64,000 nucleotides of DNA from Streptomyces indicus. GTDB taxonomy: Bacteria > Actinomycetota > Actinomycetes > Streptomycetales > Streptomycetaceae. Below, one piece after another: positions 1 to 10,349 of this stretch. Within the stretch, counting starts at the first letter, position 1; every line of letters begins with the position of its first letter. The notes beneath the pieces are model-generated. The model did no database searches. It was not told where the DNA came from and was given only the letters and a program-made list of their open reading frames with translations. Where the stretch lies: positions 1 to 64,000 of the forward strand of contig NZ_FNFF01000004.1 in the NCBI RefSeq assembly GCF_900100315.1, in the 5' to 3' direction. The position numbers and the translations under genes are program-made.

Positions 1-50
1 ACATCCATTCACATCAACGGATAGAGAGTCCACATTCGAGGGAGTCTAGT

Positions 51-96
51 CCTTACAAGGCGGATGTCGGCGGTTCGAAACCGTCCGCGCCCACCA
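51..96 (+). other. 3' half of a tRNA-Val(UAC): probable integration-site (att) remnant
   Basis: The segment reads as the 3' half of a tRNA. It has an anticodon loop CTTACAA (52-58, anticodon TAC), 3' anticodon stem GGCGG (59-63), T arm with TTCGAAA loop (69-85), acceptor strand CGCGCCC (86-92), discriminator A and encoded CCA (94-96). The matching 5' half is absent: no GGGCGCG acceptor strand or D-arm consensus lies in bases 1-50, and the 5' anticodon stem is a poor match. Site-specific integrases of actinobacterial elements commonly use tRNA 3' ends and leave such a copy at the far end of the element. The element itself would lie upstream of, or have been lost from, this window. Confidence 0.7.
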
Positions 97-100
97 GCGC

Positions 101-134
101 AAAGACCCCCAGTCGATCAAGACTGGGGGTCTTT
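101..134 (+). terminator. Hairpin terminator after the tRNA fragment
   Basis: A perfect 14-bp stem (AAAGACCCCCAGTC at 101-114 with its complement at 121-134) around a 6-nt loop begins 4 bases after the CCA end. This is the usual layout of a tRNA terminator, and it was retained with the tRNA 3' half. Confidence 0.8.
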
Positions 135-246
135 GACGTTCAGGTGCCCGGAATTGCTTGAACAGCGCCAACACCCGGCACTAGCGGCTCCTCGGACAGC
201 TCAGCCCTCGACCGTTGATGTGAGCTGCAGTGAGACTACGAGCCAG

Positions 247-837
247 TCATGTCATCTCGAGGGCAGGAGGATGTACCTCCAGGATGACTGCGGTGCCGGC
301 CACGGTTCGGTCCTCATGCATGGTGATCTGCTGACCGGGCCGGACGTCCGTCCAGTGGGACGGTGTGAGGGGCACGAGTCGAACCGTGGCCTTCCCGCCG
401 GGTTCCAGGAAGGGCAGGTCTTCAACCCAGAGCGCCGCGATGCTGACCGCGGCGTCGCCGGTGGGTGAGGTGTGTCCGATGTCCCACATGGGGCGAAGAA
501 CACCAGCGCCTGAGATTGCAGTGGTGCGTCGCGCCTCGCCGGCAGGGCGGAGCGTCAGATCGGCTCGGATCACGCCGTTCCGAATCTCGGAGCAGCGCCA
601 ACGGCACCAGGCCGCGCTCCGCTCAAGCCTGAGCTGCCCAGCCGCTTCGGCAAGCGCCTCCCAGAACGCCAGCGGCAGCGCCCCTTCATCCCGCAGCTCC
701 TCCAGCAGGCCCAGGGCGATCTCCCACTCGTCGTGGACGAGGTAGTCCCAGATGTCTCGCACCGTGATGTCGTTCTCGGTGGCAGTCTCTTCCGGAACCA
801 ACAGGGAAGCTGATTCGAGCAGTTCAGGGACGTTCAT
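247..837 (-). CDS. Hypothetical protein with EF-Tu domain-III-like C-terminus
   Basis: About 196 residues; function not recognised. The N-terminal half is acidic and helical. The C-terminal ~90 residues (roughly 105-190) have the look of an EF-Tu C-terminal beta-barrel: a segment 'VRLVPLTPSHWTDVRPGQQI' followed by 'EDRTVAGTAVILEV', comparable to the 'R..G.G.V' strand of EF-Tu domain III. Such small EF-Tu-like barrels occur as isolated conserved proteins in Streptomyces, and no GTPase domain is present. The ATG at 837 was chosen over an upstream TTG at 855. The gene lies alone beside the tRNA remnant and convergent to it. There is no sign of signal peptide or membrane segment. Confidence 0.65.
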   Translation of the reverse strand: MNVPELLESASLLVPEETATENDITVRDIWDYLVHDEWEIALGLLEELRDEGALPLAFWEALAEAAGQLRLERSAAWCRWRCSEIRNGVIRADLTLRPAGEARRTTAISGAGVLRPMWDIGHTSPTGDAAVSIAALWVEDLPFLEPGGKATVRLVPLTPSHWTDVRPGQQITMHEDRTVAGTAVILEVHPPALEMT

Positions 838-900
838 GCGCTCATTGTCGACCAAGGGATCGTAAGCATGGCCGGGTTGGTAGATGCCTTCTCCACGGGG

Positions 901-1158
901 TCAAGGCGCCCGCACGCGGGGCGCGCGCCGCTCTCGTCCTGCCGGCACAGCCGGAAGGTCCTGGCGTGCGATGGGAGGCCCGGGCTGTTCACCGTGAGAC
1001 CCGTCAGGTGCAACCCAGGGGATGAGCAGGGACACCTCGATCCACCCCTTGGTCGACCAGCGACAGCACCTCGCACCGGGGAGGATGTCGTGCTCGGAAC
1101 CATTGACCATGAAGGCACGCTCGACAGGCGACAGCCCGTCGGTCACGAGGAAACTCAT
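901..1158 (-). CDS. Small hypothetical protein
   Basis: A possible 85-residue protein starting MSFLVTDGLSPVERAFMVNG. The first ~55 residues read like a folded domain (W-, V- and G-rich), while the last 30 are Arg/Pro-rich and could be out-of-frame tail. No family is recognised. It sits in a low-density stretch with gene fragments on either side, so it may itself be a remnant. Confidence 0.35.
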   Translation of the reverse strand: MSFLVTDGLSPVERAFMVNGSEHDILPGARCCRWSTKGWIEVSLLIPWVAPDGSHGEQPGPPIARQDLPAVPAGRERRAPRVRAP

Positions 1159-1273
1159 GCATGGATCATCACAGCCGAGGCCTCGGCGGTCCTCCGTGCT
1201 CCTCAGCGACCACACTGCCGGGGGCCCGCATCGAGGGTGTCGCAGGTACAGCGGTCGACCCTAGGGCGACGGC

Positions 1274-1366
1274 GTGCGCAACGAACGACACGAAGAGCGG
1301 CTCTCCGAGACCGAGATAGAGCTGTTCCTCCAGTACCTCCACCGGTTCGCGAGATCCCATCTCTGA
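1274..1366 (+). pseudogene. Fragment of a small conserved protein
   Basis: From a GTG, 30 codons give a sequence containing ERLSETEIELFLQYLHRFA, then TGA. The amphipathic helix and charge pattern look like a real coding segment, resembling small helical hypothetical proteins of Streptomyces, but there is a stop (TAG, 1262-1264) just upstream and no ribosome binding site. I read it as the C-terminal or middle part of a decayed gene. Confidence 0.3.
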
Positions 1367-1444
1367 CATCGATCGCGACAGCTACCACCGCCCGTGAGTG
1401 GCGCTGGGCCGAGTGACCAACTGAGTGCGTGAGGGAGTCCCGCC

Positions 1445-1649
1445 ATGACCATGAATCTGCATGACTTCGACGGCCAGTTCTCGCTGACCGGCTCGAATTC
1501 GACAGTGAGGCCGGTATGTTCTGCGCACTCGGAGCCGCAAGCGACCTCACCGGCTCAAAGCCGCCATGGAGCCTGTCATCACAAGTCCCGAGGCAGTCCG
1601 CGAAATTGTTGCCCGCGCGGAGGCTTCAGGTTTCGAGTTCGACGACTGA
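1445..1649 (+). pseudogene. Frameshifted small gene
   Basis: A ribosome binding site (GAGGGAG) precedes ATG 1445, which opens MTMNLHDFDGQFSLTG. The sense then appears to move to a second frame (from 1495: EFDSEAGMFCALGAASDLTG) and then a third (from about 1569: EPVITSPEAVREIVARAE, ending GFEFDD and TGA at 1649). Each segment looks protein-like only in its own frame. Joined, they would make a protein of about 65 residues whose tail resembles the helical '..A..AGF.F' end of Nif11-type leaders, but that resemblance is weak. At least two indels would be needed. Confidence 0.35.
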
Positions 1650-1817
1650 GGCCTCGACGCCCCCCGTGCCAGGTTGAGCAGGGAGCCACGGGAAACACCG
1701 GGTGACCGATCAGCTCGACTGGAGATCGCGGACCCACTCCGCCGCAGCTCAGGCGCCCAAGAGGCCCTAGAACATCTGAGCTTCCCAAGCTGCGAGTTCA
1801 GTCCTCGGCGTTCTGCT
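1650..1817. other. No gene recognised
   Basis: Short stretch between the broken gene and the 3' end of the next hypothetical gene. No RNA, repeat or convincing reading frame was seen. With 856-1444 it forms an almost gene-free, decayed region. Confidence 0.5.
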
Positions 1818-2519
1818 TTATTTCGCTGTGCCAGTCAGGGCGTCACTGATCTCCAAGAGGCGTTCGGTGGGCAGGGCGAAGGCGTTGCCCGGGTTTCGGT
1901 ACGAGTGTCCGCCGTCGTTGATCCAGGCACCTCCCTCCCACCGCCACTGAGCTGAAGTCCACAGGCCCTGGTTCTCTACCAGGATGTCGGCTACTTCCGC
2001 AGGCTCTTCGATCACGGTGAGCGCGGCAAGCGCGGCCGTGAGCAGTCCAGTTGCCTCTTCGGGGATGTCAGCGTCTCCGAGCGCAGGGAAGAGCAGCAAC
2101 AGCCTGGCGTCGAAACCGTCGGGCCCGTCGGCGGCCGGCCGCCGGGCAGTGGACAGAAGTTCCGGCCAGGAGATCCCCGGGCCCATGAAGTGTCCGTCGA
2201 CTGCGGCGAGGGATTCTGCCTCGGGCCACGTCTGGTGGTGGATCAGGTAGTCCACCCCGCGTTCGCCTTCGTAGTTGCGGTAGACGATGTGGATGGTGTG
2301 CCCGGAGGGCAGCGGCACAGTGAACACCGGCCACGCATCCTGGGCCGAGAGGGCGCTTAGAAGCTCCCTGGCGGCGTCCCAGTCGGCGCCGAACGCAGCC
2401 CGCTGCGCGTCCTCACCACGCAAGCCGGCACCGAGGTGCACAGGCCAGAACAATGGGTTGCTCATGTAGGCATCGCCCTGGACCAGCGGGCCACCCTCAT
2501 ATCCGGGGATCTTCAGCAT
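1818..2519 (-). CDS. Hypothetical protein
   Basis: About 233 residues from ATG 2519 (MLKIPGYEGGPLVQGDAYM). An internal ATG at 2463 (MSNPLFWPVHLG) is an alternative start, and neither has a strong ribosome binding site. The protein is soluble, tryptophan-rich and acidic, with several hydrophobic patches. It looks like the SMI1/KNR4-type or 'DUF' immunity-like proteins of Streptomyces only in general composition, and no family is assigned. The reading frame stays open far upstream (to 3995), but that part is Pro/Arg-rich noise across the esterase gene. It is the last gene before the direct repeats that may mark the element edge. Confidence 0.6.
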   Translation of the reverse strand: MLKIPGYEGGPLVQGDAYMSNPLFWPVHLGAGLRGEDAQRAAFGADWDAARELLSALSAQDAWPVFTVPLPSGHTIHIVYRNYEGERGVDYLIHHQTWPEAESLAAVDGHFMGPGISWPELLSTARRPAADGPDGFDARLLLLFPALGDADIPEEATGLLTAALAALTVIEEPAEVADILVENQGLWTSAQWRWEGGAWINDGGHSYRNPGNAFALPTERLLEISDALTGTAK

Positions 2520-2569
2520 CTGAGGATGATGACACGCAGGGATGCCGGGCCTTCTGGGGCCGTCCGAGG

Positions 2570-2615
2570 CCAAGCACCAACAGCCACCAAGCACCAACAC
2601 CACCAAGCACCAACA
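2570..2615. repeat. Three tandem copies of CCAAGCACCAACA
   Basis: Copies at 2570-2582, 2587-2599 and 2603-2615, separated by 3-4 bases. Composition is A/C-rich and unlike the surrounding GC-rich DNA. Purpose unknown. Confidence 0.75.
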
Positions 2616-2746
2616 ACAGCCATAGGTATCAGGGCGGTTGATGATCGGATCAGGTCTGCCGCAGCAGACCATCCCCGCTGAGGGGCACCATCGCCGCATC
2701 ACTGGTCCTGGCGCTGCAGGCCGGCGGTGTCGGCCGCGGTGACGAA

Positions 2747-2796
2747 GCCAGGCCACTTGAGGGCAGGCGACGGAGCCAGGCCACTTGAGGGCAGGC
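2747..2796. repeat. 22-bp direct repeat, two copies
   Basis: GCCAGGCCACTTGAGGGCAGGC occurs at 2747-2768 and again at 2775-2796, a 28-bp period. Multiple direct repeats like this are typical of the ends of IS21-family elements, so this could be an orphan IS end, but no transposase is present and that reading is inference only. Confidence 0.7.
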
Positions 2797-2869
2797 AAGG
2801 TGGGCCGGAGCCGTTGACGCCGGCTCCGGCCCATCCAGCAGTGTGAGCCCGCGGGACGGCCGGTGGGGG

Positions 2870-3811
2870 TCAGATGGCGGCAGGGTGGGGCGGGGCGGGA
2901 TTCAGGTCTGCCTCGAGCGGGGCGTTCAGGTGCGCGGTGAGGAAGTGGGCGGCTCGGTCCAGGGCGGTGTCGGCCTCGTCGAGGCGGCCGTGGTGTGTCT
3001 GGTAGACGTGCGGGAGGCCGGGGCCTATCTCCAGTGTGGTCTCGACGTCGGCGGCGCCGGCGCGGGCGGCCAGGCGGACCGCGTCGTCGAGCAGCACTTC
3101 GTTCGCCCCCACCTGGACGAGCAGTGGCGGCAGGCCGGACAGGTCGGCGAAGACCGGGCTGGCCAGCGGGTGGCTGCGGTCGCCCGCGCCGACGTAGAGG
3201 TCCGCGTACGCGCGCACGTCGGCCTGGGTGAAGATCGGGTCGGCCGCCTCCTTGGTGCGCATGCTGGCCCCGGAGAGGGTCAGGTCGACCCACGGCGAGA
3301 AGACGACCGCGGCGGCCGGCTGAGGGAGCCCGGCCTCCCGGGCGGCGAGCAGGGTCGCGATGCTCAGGCCGCCGCCCGCGGAGTCGCCGGCCACCACGAT
3401 CTCCCTCGGGTCGACGCCCGCCGTCAGCAGGTCGCGGTAGGCGGCGAGCCCGTCGTCGACGGCCGCGGGGAACGGGTGCTCGGGCGCCAGCCGGTAGTCG
3501 ACCGAGGTGGTGCGCAGCCCTGCGCGGGCCGCGAGTTCGCCGGCCAGTCCCGTGTGGGTGTCCGGTGAGCCGATCACATAGCCGCCGCCGTGGAGATAGA
3601 GCAGCCGGCCGCGGTCGGCTGCGCCGGCCGGTTCCAGTTCCAGGGCCGGGCGGCCGCCCAGGACGGTTCTGCGGACGGTGACGCTCTCGGGTGCCGGTCG
3701 CGTCATGGCGGCGGCGAAGGAGGTGCGCTGTTCGGCGGGGGTGAGCGGAGTTTCGCTGCGCGGGACGGAGCGGAGCAGGGCGTCCAGGGCTTGGCGCTGA
3801 CGGCGGGACAT
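2870..3811 (-). CDS. Alpha/beta hydrolase, hormone-sensitive-lipase family esterase
   Basis: A 313-residue carboxylesterase of the HSL (abhydrolase_3) family, which hydrolyses acyl esters in the cytoplasm; no signal peptide. Motifs: oxyanion-hole HGGGY at 74-78, YRLAPEHPFPAA at 106-117, nucleophile elbow GDSAGG at 142-147 (Ser144), catalytic acid probably Glu238 in VGANEVLLDD, and His268 in LPHVYQ. Length fits the family. The gene is divergent from a MarR regulator at 4056. The 244-bp gap between them holds two near-identical palindromes, so the esterase is the likely MarR target. Natural substrate unknown. Confidence 0.9.
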   Translation of the reverse strand: MSRRQRQALDALLRSVPRSETPLTPAEQRTSFAAAMTRPAPESVTVRRTVLGGRPALELEPAGAADRGRLLYLHGGGYVIGSPDTHTGLAGELAARAGLRTTSVDYRLAPEHPFPAAVDDGLAAYRDLLTAGVDPREIVVAGDSAGGGLSIATLLAAREAGLPQPAAAVVFSPWVDLTLSGASMRTKEAADPIFTQADVRAYADLYVGAGDRSHPLASPVFADLSGLPPLLVQVGANEVLLDDAVRLAARAGAADVETTLEIGPGLPHVYQTHHGRLDEADTALDRAAHFLTAHLNAPLEADLNPAPPHPAAI

Positions 3812-3844
3812 GGCGGGCCTCCATCGGTCGGGATGCGAGGATGG

Positions 3845-3856
3845 ATTCCTTGGAAT
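3845..3856. promoter_or_regulatory. Palindrome ATTCC-TT-GGAAT, candidate MarR operator 1
   Basis: Perfect inverted repeat 34 bp upstream of the esterase start. The same core recurs at 4028-4041 just ahead of the marR gene. MarR dimers bind such short palindromes, and two copies in one divergent promoter suggest autoregulation plus control of the esterase. Confidence 0.6.
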
Positions 3857-3865
3857 TCATTGGGT

Positions 3866-3990
3866 CCCGGCAGGGGCCGGCGGGTCCGGCGAGTTCTGTC
3901 GGGTCCGGCGGTTCTGTCAGGTCCGTCGAGTCCGTCGAGTCCGGTGGGTCTGGCGGATCTGTCAGGTTCCGTCGGTCGGGTCCGTTGGAA
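3866..3990. repeat. Degenerate ~10-bp tandem repeat (GTCCGTCGAG-like)
   Basis: About 12 imperfect copies of a decamer related to GGTCCGGCGAG / AGTCCGTCGAG fill the space between the two palindromes. They spread the two operators about 180 bp apart. They may be slippage-prone spacer DNA or additional weak protein sites; nothing decides between these. Confidence 0.6.
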
Positions 3991-4027
3991 TCCATCTGTT
4001 CGTCACCAACCGCGTTCCAGGGAAGAT

Positions 4028-4041
4028 GATTCCTGGGAATC
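4028..4041. promoter_or_regulatory. Palindrome GATTCC-TG-GGAATC, candidate MarR operator 2
   Basis: Perfect 6+2+6 palindrome ending 14 bp before the GTG start of the MarR gene. It shares the ATTCC-NN-GGAAT core with 3845-3856. Its position over the promoter/leader fits autorepression. Confidence 0.65.
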
Positions 4042-4055
4042 TATATGGAGTCTCT

Positions 4056-4496
4056 GTGAGCCGCGTCACTCCCGTCGCCCCCGTCTTCTACGATCTCGTC
4101 CGCGTGGAGACCCGGCTCTACAACGCGGTGAGCGCCAGGCTGCGCACCGAACACGGCCTGGGGCTGGGGGAGTTCGAGTTCCTGCAGATCATCGACCGCG
4201 TCGACGGGTGCCGGGTACTCGACATCGCGGGTGAACTGGCCATCACCGTGGGCGCCGTCAGCAAGGCCGTGGACCGGCTGGTGGCCGCGGGCCGGTGTGT
4301 GCGGGTCGCGCACCCGCAGGACCGCCGCTCCTCCGTGCTCCGCCTCACGCCCGAGGGGGAGGAGCTGCTGTCGGCCGCGCGGCCCGTGGTCGAGGAGACG
4401 CTCGCGTCTCTGACCGCGGTGGTTTCTCCCGCCGATCTCAAGGGACTTGCGGCCACGCTGGCCGTCCTTCGTGCCGCCCTTGAGGAGGGTGAATAG
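4056..4496 (+). CDS. MarR family transcriptional regulator
   Basis: A 146-residue winged-helix repressor. GTG 4056 is chosen because GGAG (4047-4050) lies 5 bp upstream and the length fits. The recognition helix is near residues 62-78 (LAITVGAVSKAVDRLV) and the wing carries Asp89-Arg90-Arg91 (PQDRRSSVLRLT), the MarR signature. Flanking helices form the dimer interface. Divergent from the HSL esterase, with two copies of a palindrome between them: a classic local repressor/enzyme pair. The inducing ligand is unknown; phenolic or lipophilic compounds are usual for the family. Confidence 0.9.
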   Translation: MSRVTPVAPVFYDLVRVETRLYNAVSARLRTEHGLGLGEFEFLQIIDRVDGCRVLDIAGELAITVGAVSKAVDRLVAAGRCVRVAHPQDRRSSVLRLTPEGEELLSAARPVVEETLASLTAVVSPADLKGLAATLAVLRAALEEGE

Positions 4497-4545
4497 GGCG
4501 GCGTGAGGCGGCGGCCGAGGGGGCGCCCAAGGAGGGCGGGGTGGT

Positions 4546-5184
4546 TCAGTCCTTGCGGCCCGTCACCGCCACCGTGACCCCCAGGCCGATCATCGCGAGC
4601 CCGCCCGTGCCGCCGACCATCGTGAGGCGGCGGGGGGAACGGGCGAACCAGGTGCGGGCCGAGGCGGCGGTCAGGCCCCACGCGCTGTCGCAGAGCACCG
4701 CGATCAGGTTGAAGACCAGGCCGAGCAGGAGCATCTGGGCCGGGACGTGGCCGGCCGTGCGGTCCACGAACTGGGGCAGGACCGCGGCGAAGAAGACGAT
4801 GGTCTTCGGGTTCGCCACGCCGACCGCGAAGCCCTCCCAGAGCGTGCGCATCCCGCCGCGCTCGGGGGCGTCTCCGGTGAACTCGGCGACCAGGGAGCGC
4901 CGTTCGCGGAAGGCCTTCACGCCCAGGTACACGAGGTATGCGGCGCCGATGAGCTTCAGTGCGGTGAAGACCAGGACGGAACGTTCCACGATCGCGCCGA
5001 CGCCGAGGGCCACGGCGATGACCAGGACGTACGCGCCGAGCGTGTTGCCCAGGACCGTGGTCAGGGCGGCCCGGCGGCCGTGCGCGAGTGCGCGCCCGAT
5101 CACGAACAGGACGCTGGGGCCGGGGACGACTATCAGGAGGAAGGACATCGCGGCGAAGGCGAGCAGGTTCTCGGTGGCGGGCAT
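4546..5184 (-). CDS. LysE/RhtB family amino-acid exporter
   Basis: A 212-residue inner-membrane protein with about six hydrophobic segments. The family signature VPGPSVLFVIGRALAHGRR sits near residues 20-38 in the first loop. LysE/RhtB proteins export amino acids such as lysine, homoserine or threonine by proton antiport. Start MPATENLL fits the family N-terminus. It is convergent with the MarR gene and lies downstream of the ClpX paralogue on the same strand (153-bp gap), so it is probably transcribed separately. Substrate cannot be read from sequence. Confidence 0.88.
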   Translation of the reverse strand: MPATENLLAFAAMSFLLIVVPGPSVLFVIGRALAHGRRAALTTVLGNTLGAYVLVIAVALGVGAIVERSVLVFTALKLIGAAYLVYLGVKAFRERRSLVAEFTGDAPERGGMRTLWEGFAVGVANPKTIVFFAAVLPQFVDRTAGHVPAQMLLLGLVFNLIAVLCDSAWGLTAASARTWFARSPRRLTMVGGTGGLAMIGLGVTVAVTGRKD

Positions 5185-5337
5185 GCCTCCATGGAAACAC
5201 CGATGCGGGCGGCGTGGGACACCGTCCGGTACGTGGACCGCCCGCGCTGCCCGGGGTGCGGTGGGCTACGCCGACCGGCAGCTGGTCGGCCGGGTGCGGT
5301 GAGTGGTGCGCGCCTGACCGACCCGGTGCGCGGCGCG

Positions 5338-6588
<1,251 letters not shown>

Positions 6589-6712
6589 TCGGATTCGTCT
6601 CCCTCGGCCCCGTGACGGGGTTGTGTCGGTTCTGCCCCGCCCGCGTGGCAGGGGCGCGTCGTGCCCCCGGGGCGAGGGTGCCTGGTGCCCCCGCGGCAGG
6701 GATGCGTCGTAT

Positions 6713-6735
6713 TTCAAATGACGGCATCATCTGAA
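6713..6735. promoter_or_regulatory. Inverted repeat, candidate TetR operator
   Basis: TTCAAATGA-CGGCA-TCATCTGAA: 9-bp arms with one mismatch around a 5-bp spacer, AT-rich within GC-rich DNA, between the divergent clpX-like and tetR genes. It is the best candidate operator for the TetR protein and could control both genes. Confidence 0.5.
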
Positions 6736-6839
6736 TCACCTGGTGGTGACGGTAACGTGACCGGGGCGCCGACGGCAACGTGCCCGGCGAAACAGCCCAA
6801 CTGCCCGGCGGGGCAGGCGGAAAGGTGAGGACGGGGACG

Positions 6840-8129
6840 ATGGCCCGGCTCGGCAGAGGGCTCAGCAGGCTTCAGCTGCAGGCGCAGAACCGGGCGAAGG
6901 TGCTCGCCGCGGCCCGCGCCGAGTTCGCCGCGCGCGGCTTCGAGGGGGCGAAGGTCGACGCCATCGCCGAGCGCGCCGGGCTCACGCGCGGCGCCGTCTA
7001 CTCGAACTTCTCCGGCAAGCGGGCGCTCTACTTCTCCGTCCTGGCCGACCTGGCGGAGGGTGCGCCCGCGCCGCGGCGCCCCGAGCCGCCCGCCACCCCC
7101 GCCGCAGCGCTCGGCGCCTACGCCCGCATCCTGCTCACCGGCCTGCCGCTGACGTCCGAGCACGGGCGGCTCGGCAGCCGGCTCCAGCAGGAGATCCTCG
7201 CCGAGGAGGCCACGCGCAGCGCGTATGCCCAACTGCTCAAGCTGGACGCGGTGGTGCTCGGCCTGTGCCTGGAGGAGGTGCACCGCCGGGGGGCGAGCGC
7301 GGCGGCGCCGCGTAGGGTGCGCAGCCGGGAGCCGGGTTCGGCGCCGCGTGTGGTGCGCAGCCCGGATCCGGGTGCGGCGCCACGTATGGTGCGGGCCGCC
7401 GAAGCAGCGCTCACGTTCCTGTACGGAGCGCGTCAACTTGCCGACTCCGCACCGGGTTTCGTGGACCCGTTCCACGCCGTCGCCGCCTGTGAGCGGCTCG
7501 CCGCCGTCGCGGACGACGGCTCCTGGCCGCCCGCATACCTCCCGTATGCCGCGGAGGCCGTCCCCTGCGACCGTCCCTGGGAGCCGCCGCCGGCCACGGA
7601 CGTCCTGCGGGCCCGCCCCGCCCGGCTCGGCGGCGCGGACGGAGTCGTCGCCGTGCTCGGGCTCCAACGGCTCGAAGCCGTCGAGGAGTTGGTGCGCTCG
7701 GCGGAGCCCGGTGCGCAGGTCACGGCCGTCCTCGTCTCCGCCGACCCCCACGAACTCACCCCGCTCGCCCGCCTCACCCTCGCCGAGCTGCGCACCTGCG
7801 TGAGCGGTGTCTTTCCGCCGGAGACATGGCCGGCGCTGAGGATCGTGTACGACGGGACGCATGCGGTCGCGGGGGCGGTGGGCCTCGACGCGGTGGACGA
7901 CGGCACCGAGGCGGCCGTACGGATCGAAGCGGGCCGCATCACGGCCTTCGCGGGCGGCCGCGGTGCCTGCCATGCCGCGGCGTCGTCATCCGCTACGGGA
8001 CCGTCCGCTGCGACTGCGGAACCGTCTCCTGCCGCCACAAAGCCATCCCCTGCCGTTACGCGGACATCCCCTGCCGCTACGCGGACATCCCCTCCGCCGG
8101 TCCCGGCCGAGCGCCCCGTGCCCCACTGA
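6840..8129 (+). CDS. TetR family regulator with long C-terminal extension
   Basis: A 429-residue protein from ATG 6840; twice the normal TetR size. Residues 16-65 form the helix-turn-helix (VDAIAERAGLTRGAVYSNFS). Residues 80-215 look like the ligand-binding domain but contain a three-fold ~12-residue repeat (APRRVRSREPGS / APRVVRSPDPGA / APRMVRAAEA, about 157-188) written by a 36-bp DNA repeat at 7302-7400. Residues 230-375 are an extra, unrecognised alpha/beta-like domain. The last 50 residues are Ala/Ser/Thr/Pro low-complexity with further repeats. Divergent from the ClpX paralogue, which it may control. Confidence 0.8.
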   Translation: MARLGRGLSRLQLQAQNRAKVLAAARAEFAARGFEGAKVDAIAERAGLTRGAVYSNFSGKRALYFSVLADLAEGAPAPRRPEPPATPAAALGAYARILLTGLPLTSEHGRLGSRLQQEILAEEATRSAYAQLLKLDAVVLGLCLEEVHRRGASAAAPRRVRSREPGSAPRVVRSPDPGAAPRMVRAAEAALTFLYGARQLADSAPGFVDPFHAVAACERLAAVADDGSWPPAYLPYAAEAVPCDRPWEPPPATDVLRARPARLGGADGVVAVLGLQRLEAVEELVRSAEPGAQVTAVLVSADPHELTPLARLTLAELRTCVSGVFPPETWPALRIVYDGTHAVAGAVGLDAVDDGTEAAVRIEAGRITAFAGGRGACHAAASSSATGPSAATAEPSPAATKPSPAVTRTSPAATRTSPPPVPAERPVPH

Positions 8130-8238
8130 TCACCGGCCGCCCCTGTGCCCCGCCGACCGGCTGACCAGCTGACCGGCCGAGCGCCCCACGCCGCGCCGCC
8201 CCGATGTGACACACCCCCCACAGCTGCCCCCTACCCCT

Positions 8239-8258
8239 TTATGCAACCAGTTGCATAA
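8239..8258. promoter_or_regulatory. Perfect palindrome TTATGCAAC-CA-GTTGCATAA, PadR operator candidate
   Basis: A 20-bp sequence with perfect 9-bp arms, 57 bp upstream of the flavoenzyme start. Palindromes of this ATGCAAC..GTTGCAT kind are bound by PadR-family repressors, and a padR gene is the second gene of this operon, so autoregulation of the pair is likely. Confidence 0.75.
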
Positions 8259-8299
8259 TGAGGAGTCAGCCGTCCTGCCGCGTAGCCGTCCTGCCGTGA

Positions 8300-10336
<2,037 letters not shown>

Positions 10337-10349
10337 CGGGCCTCCCCTC

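Larger units (their letters stand above)
2520..2869. other. 350-bp intergenic region carrying two sets of direct repeats
   Basis: No gene was found. The region holds three copies of CCAAGCACCAACA (2570-2615) and two copies of a 22-bp sequence (2747-2768 and 2775-2796), listed separately. Confidence 0.6.

Noticed and set aside
1..96. Complete tRNA gene at the left edge
   Set aside because: No 5' acceptor strand complementary to CGCGCCC and no D-arm consensus in bases 1-50.
1818..3995. A 725-codon minus-strand reading frame
   Set aside because: Only the last ~233 codons look like protein; the rest is Pro/Arg-rich and lies across the esterase gene in another frame, a normal GC-rich shadow.
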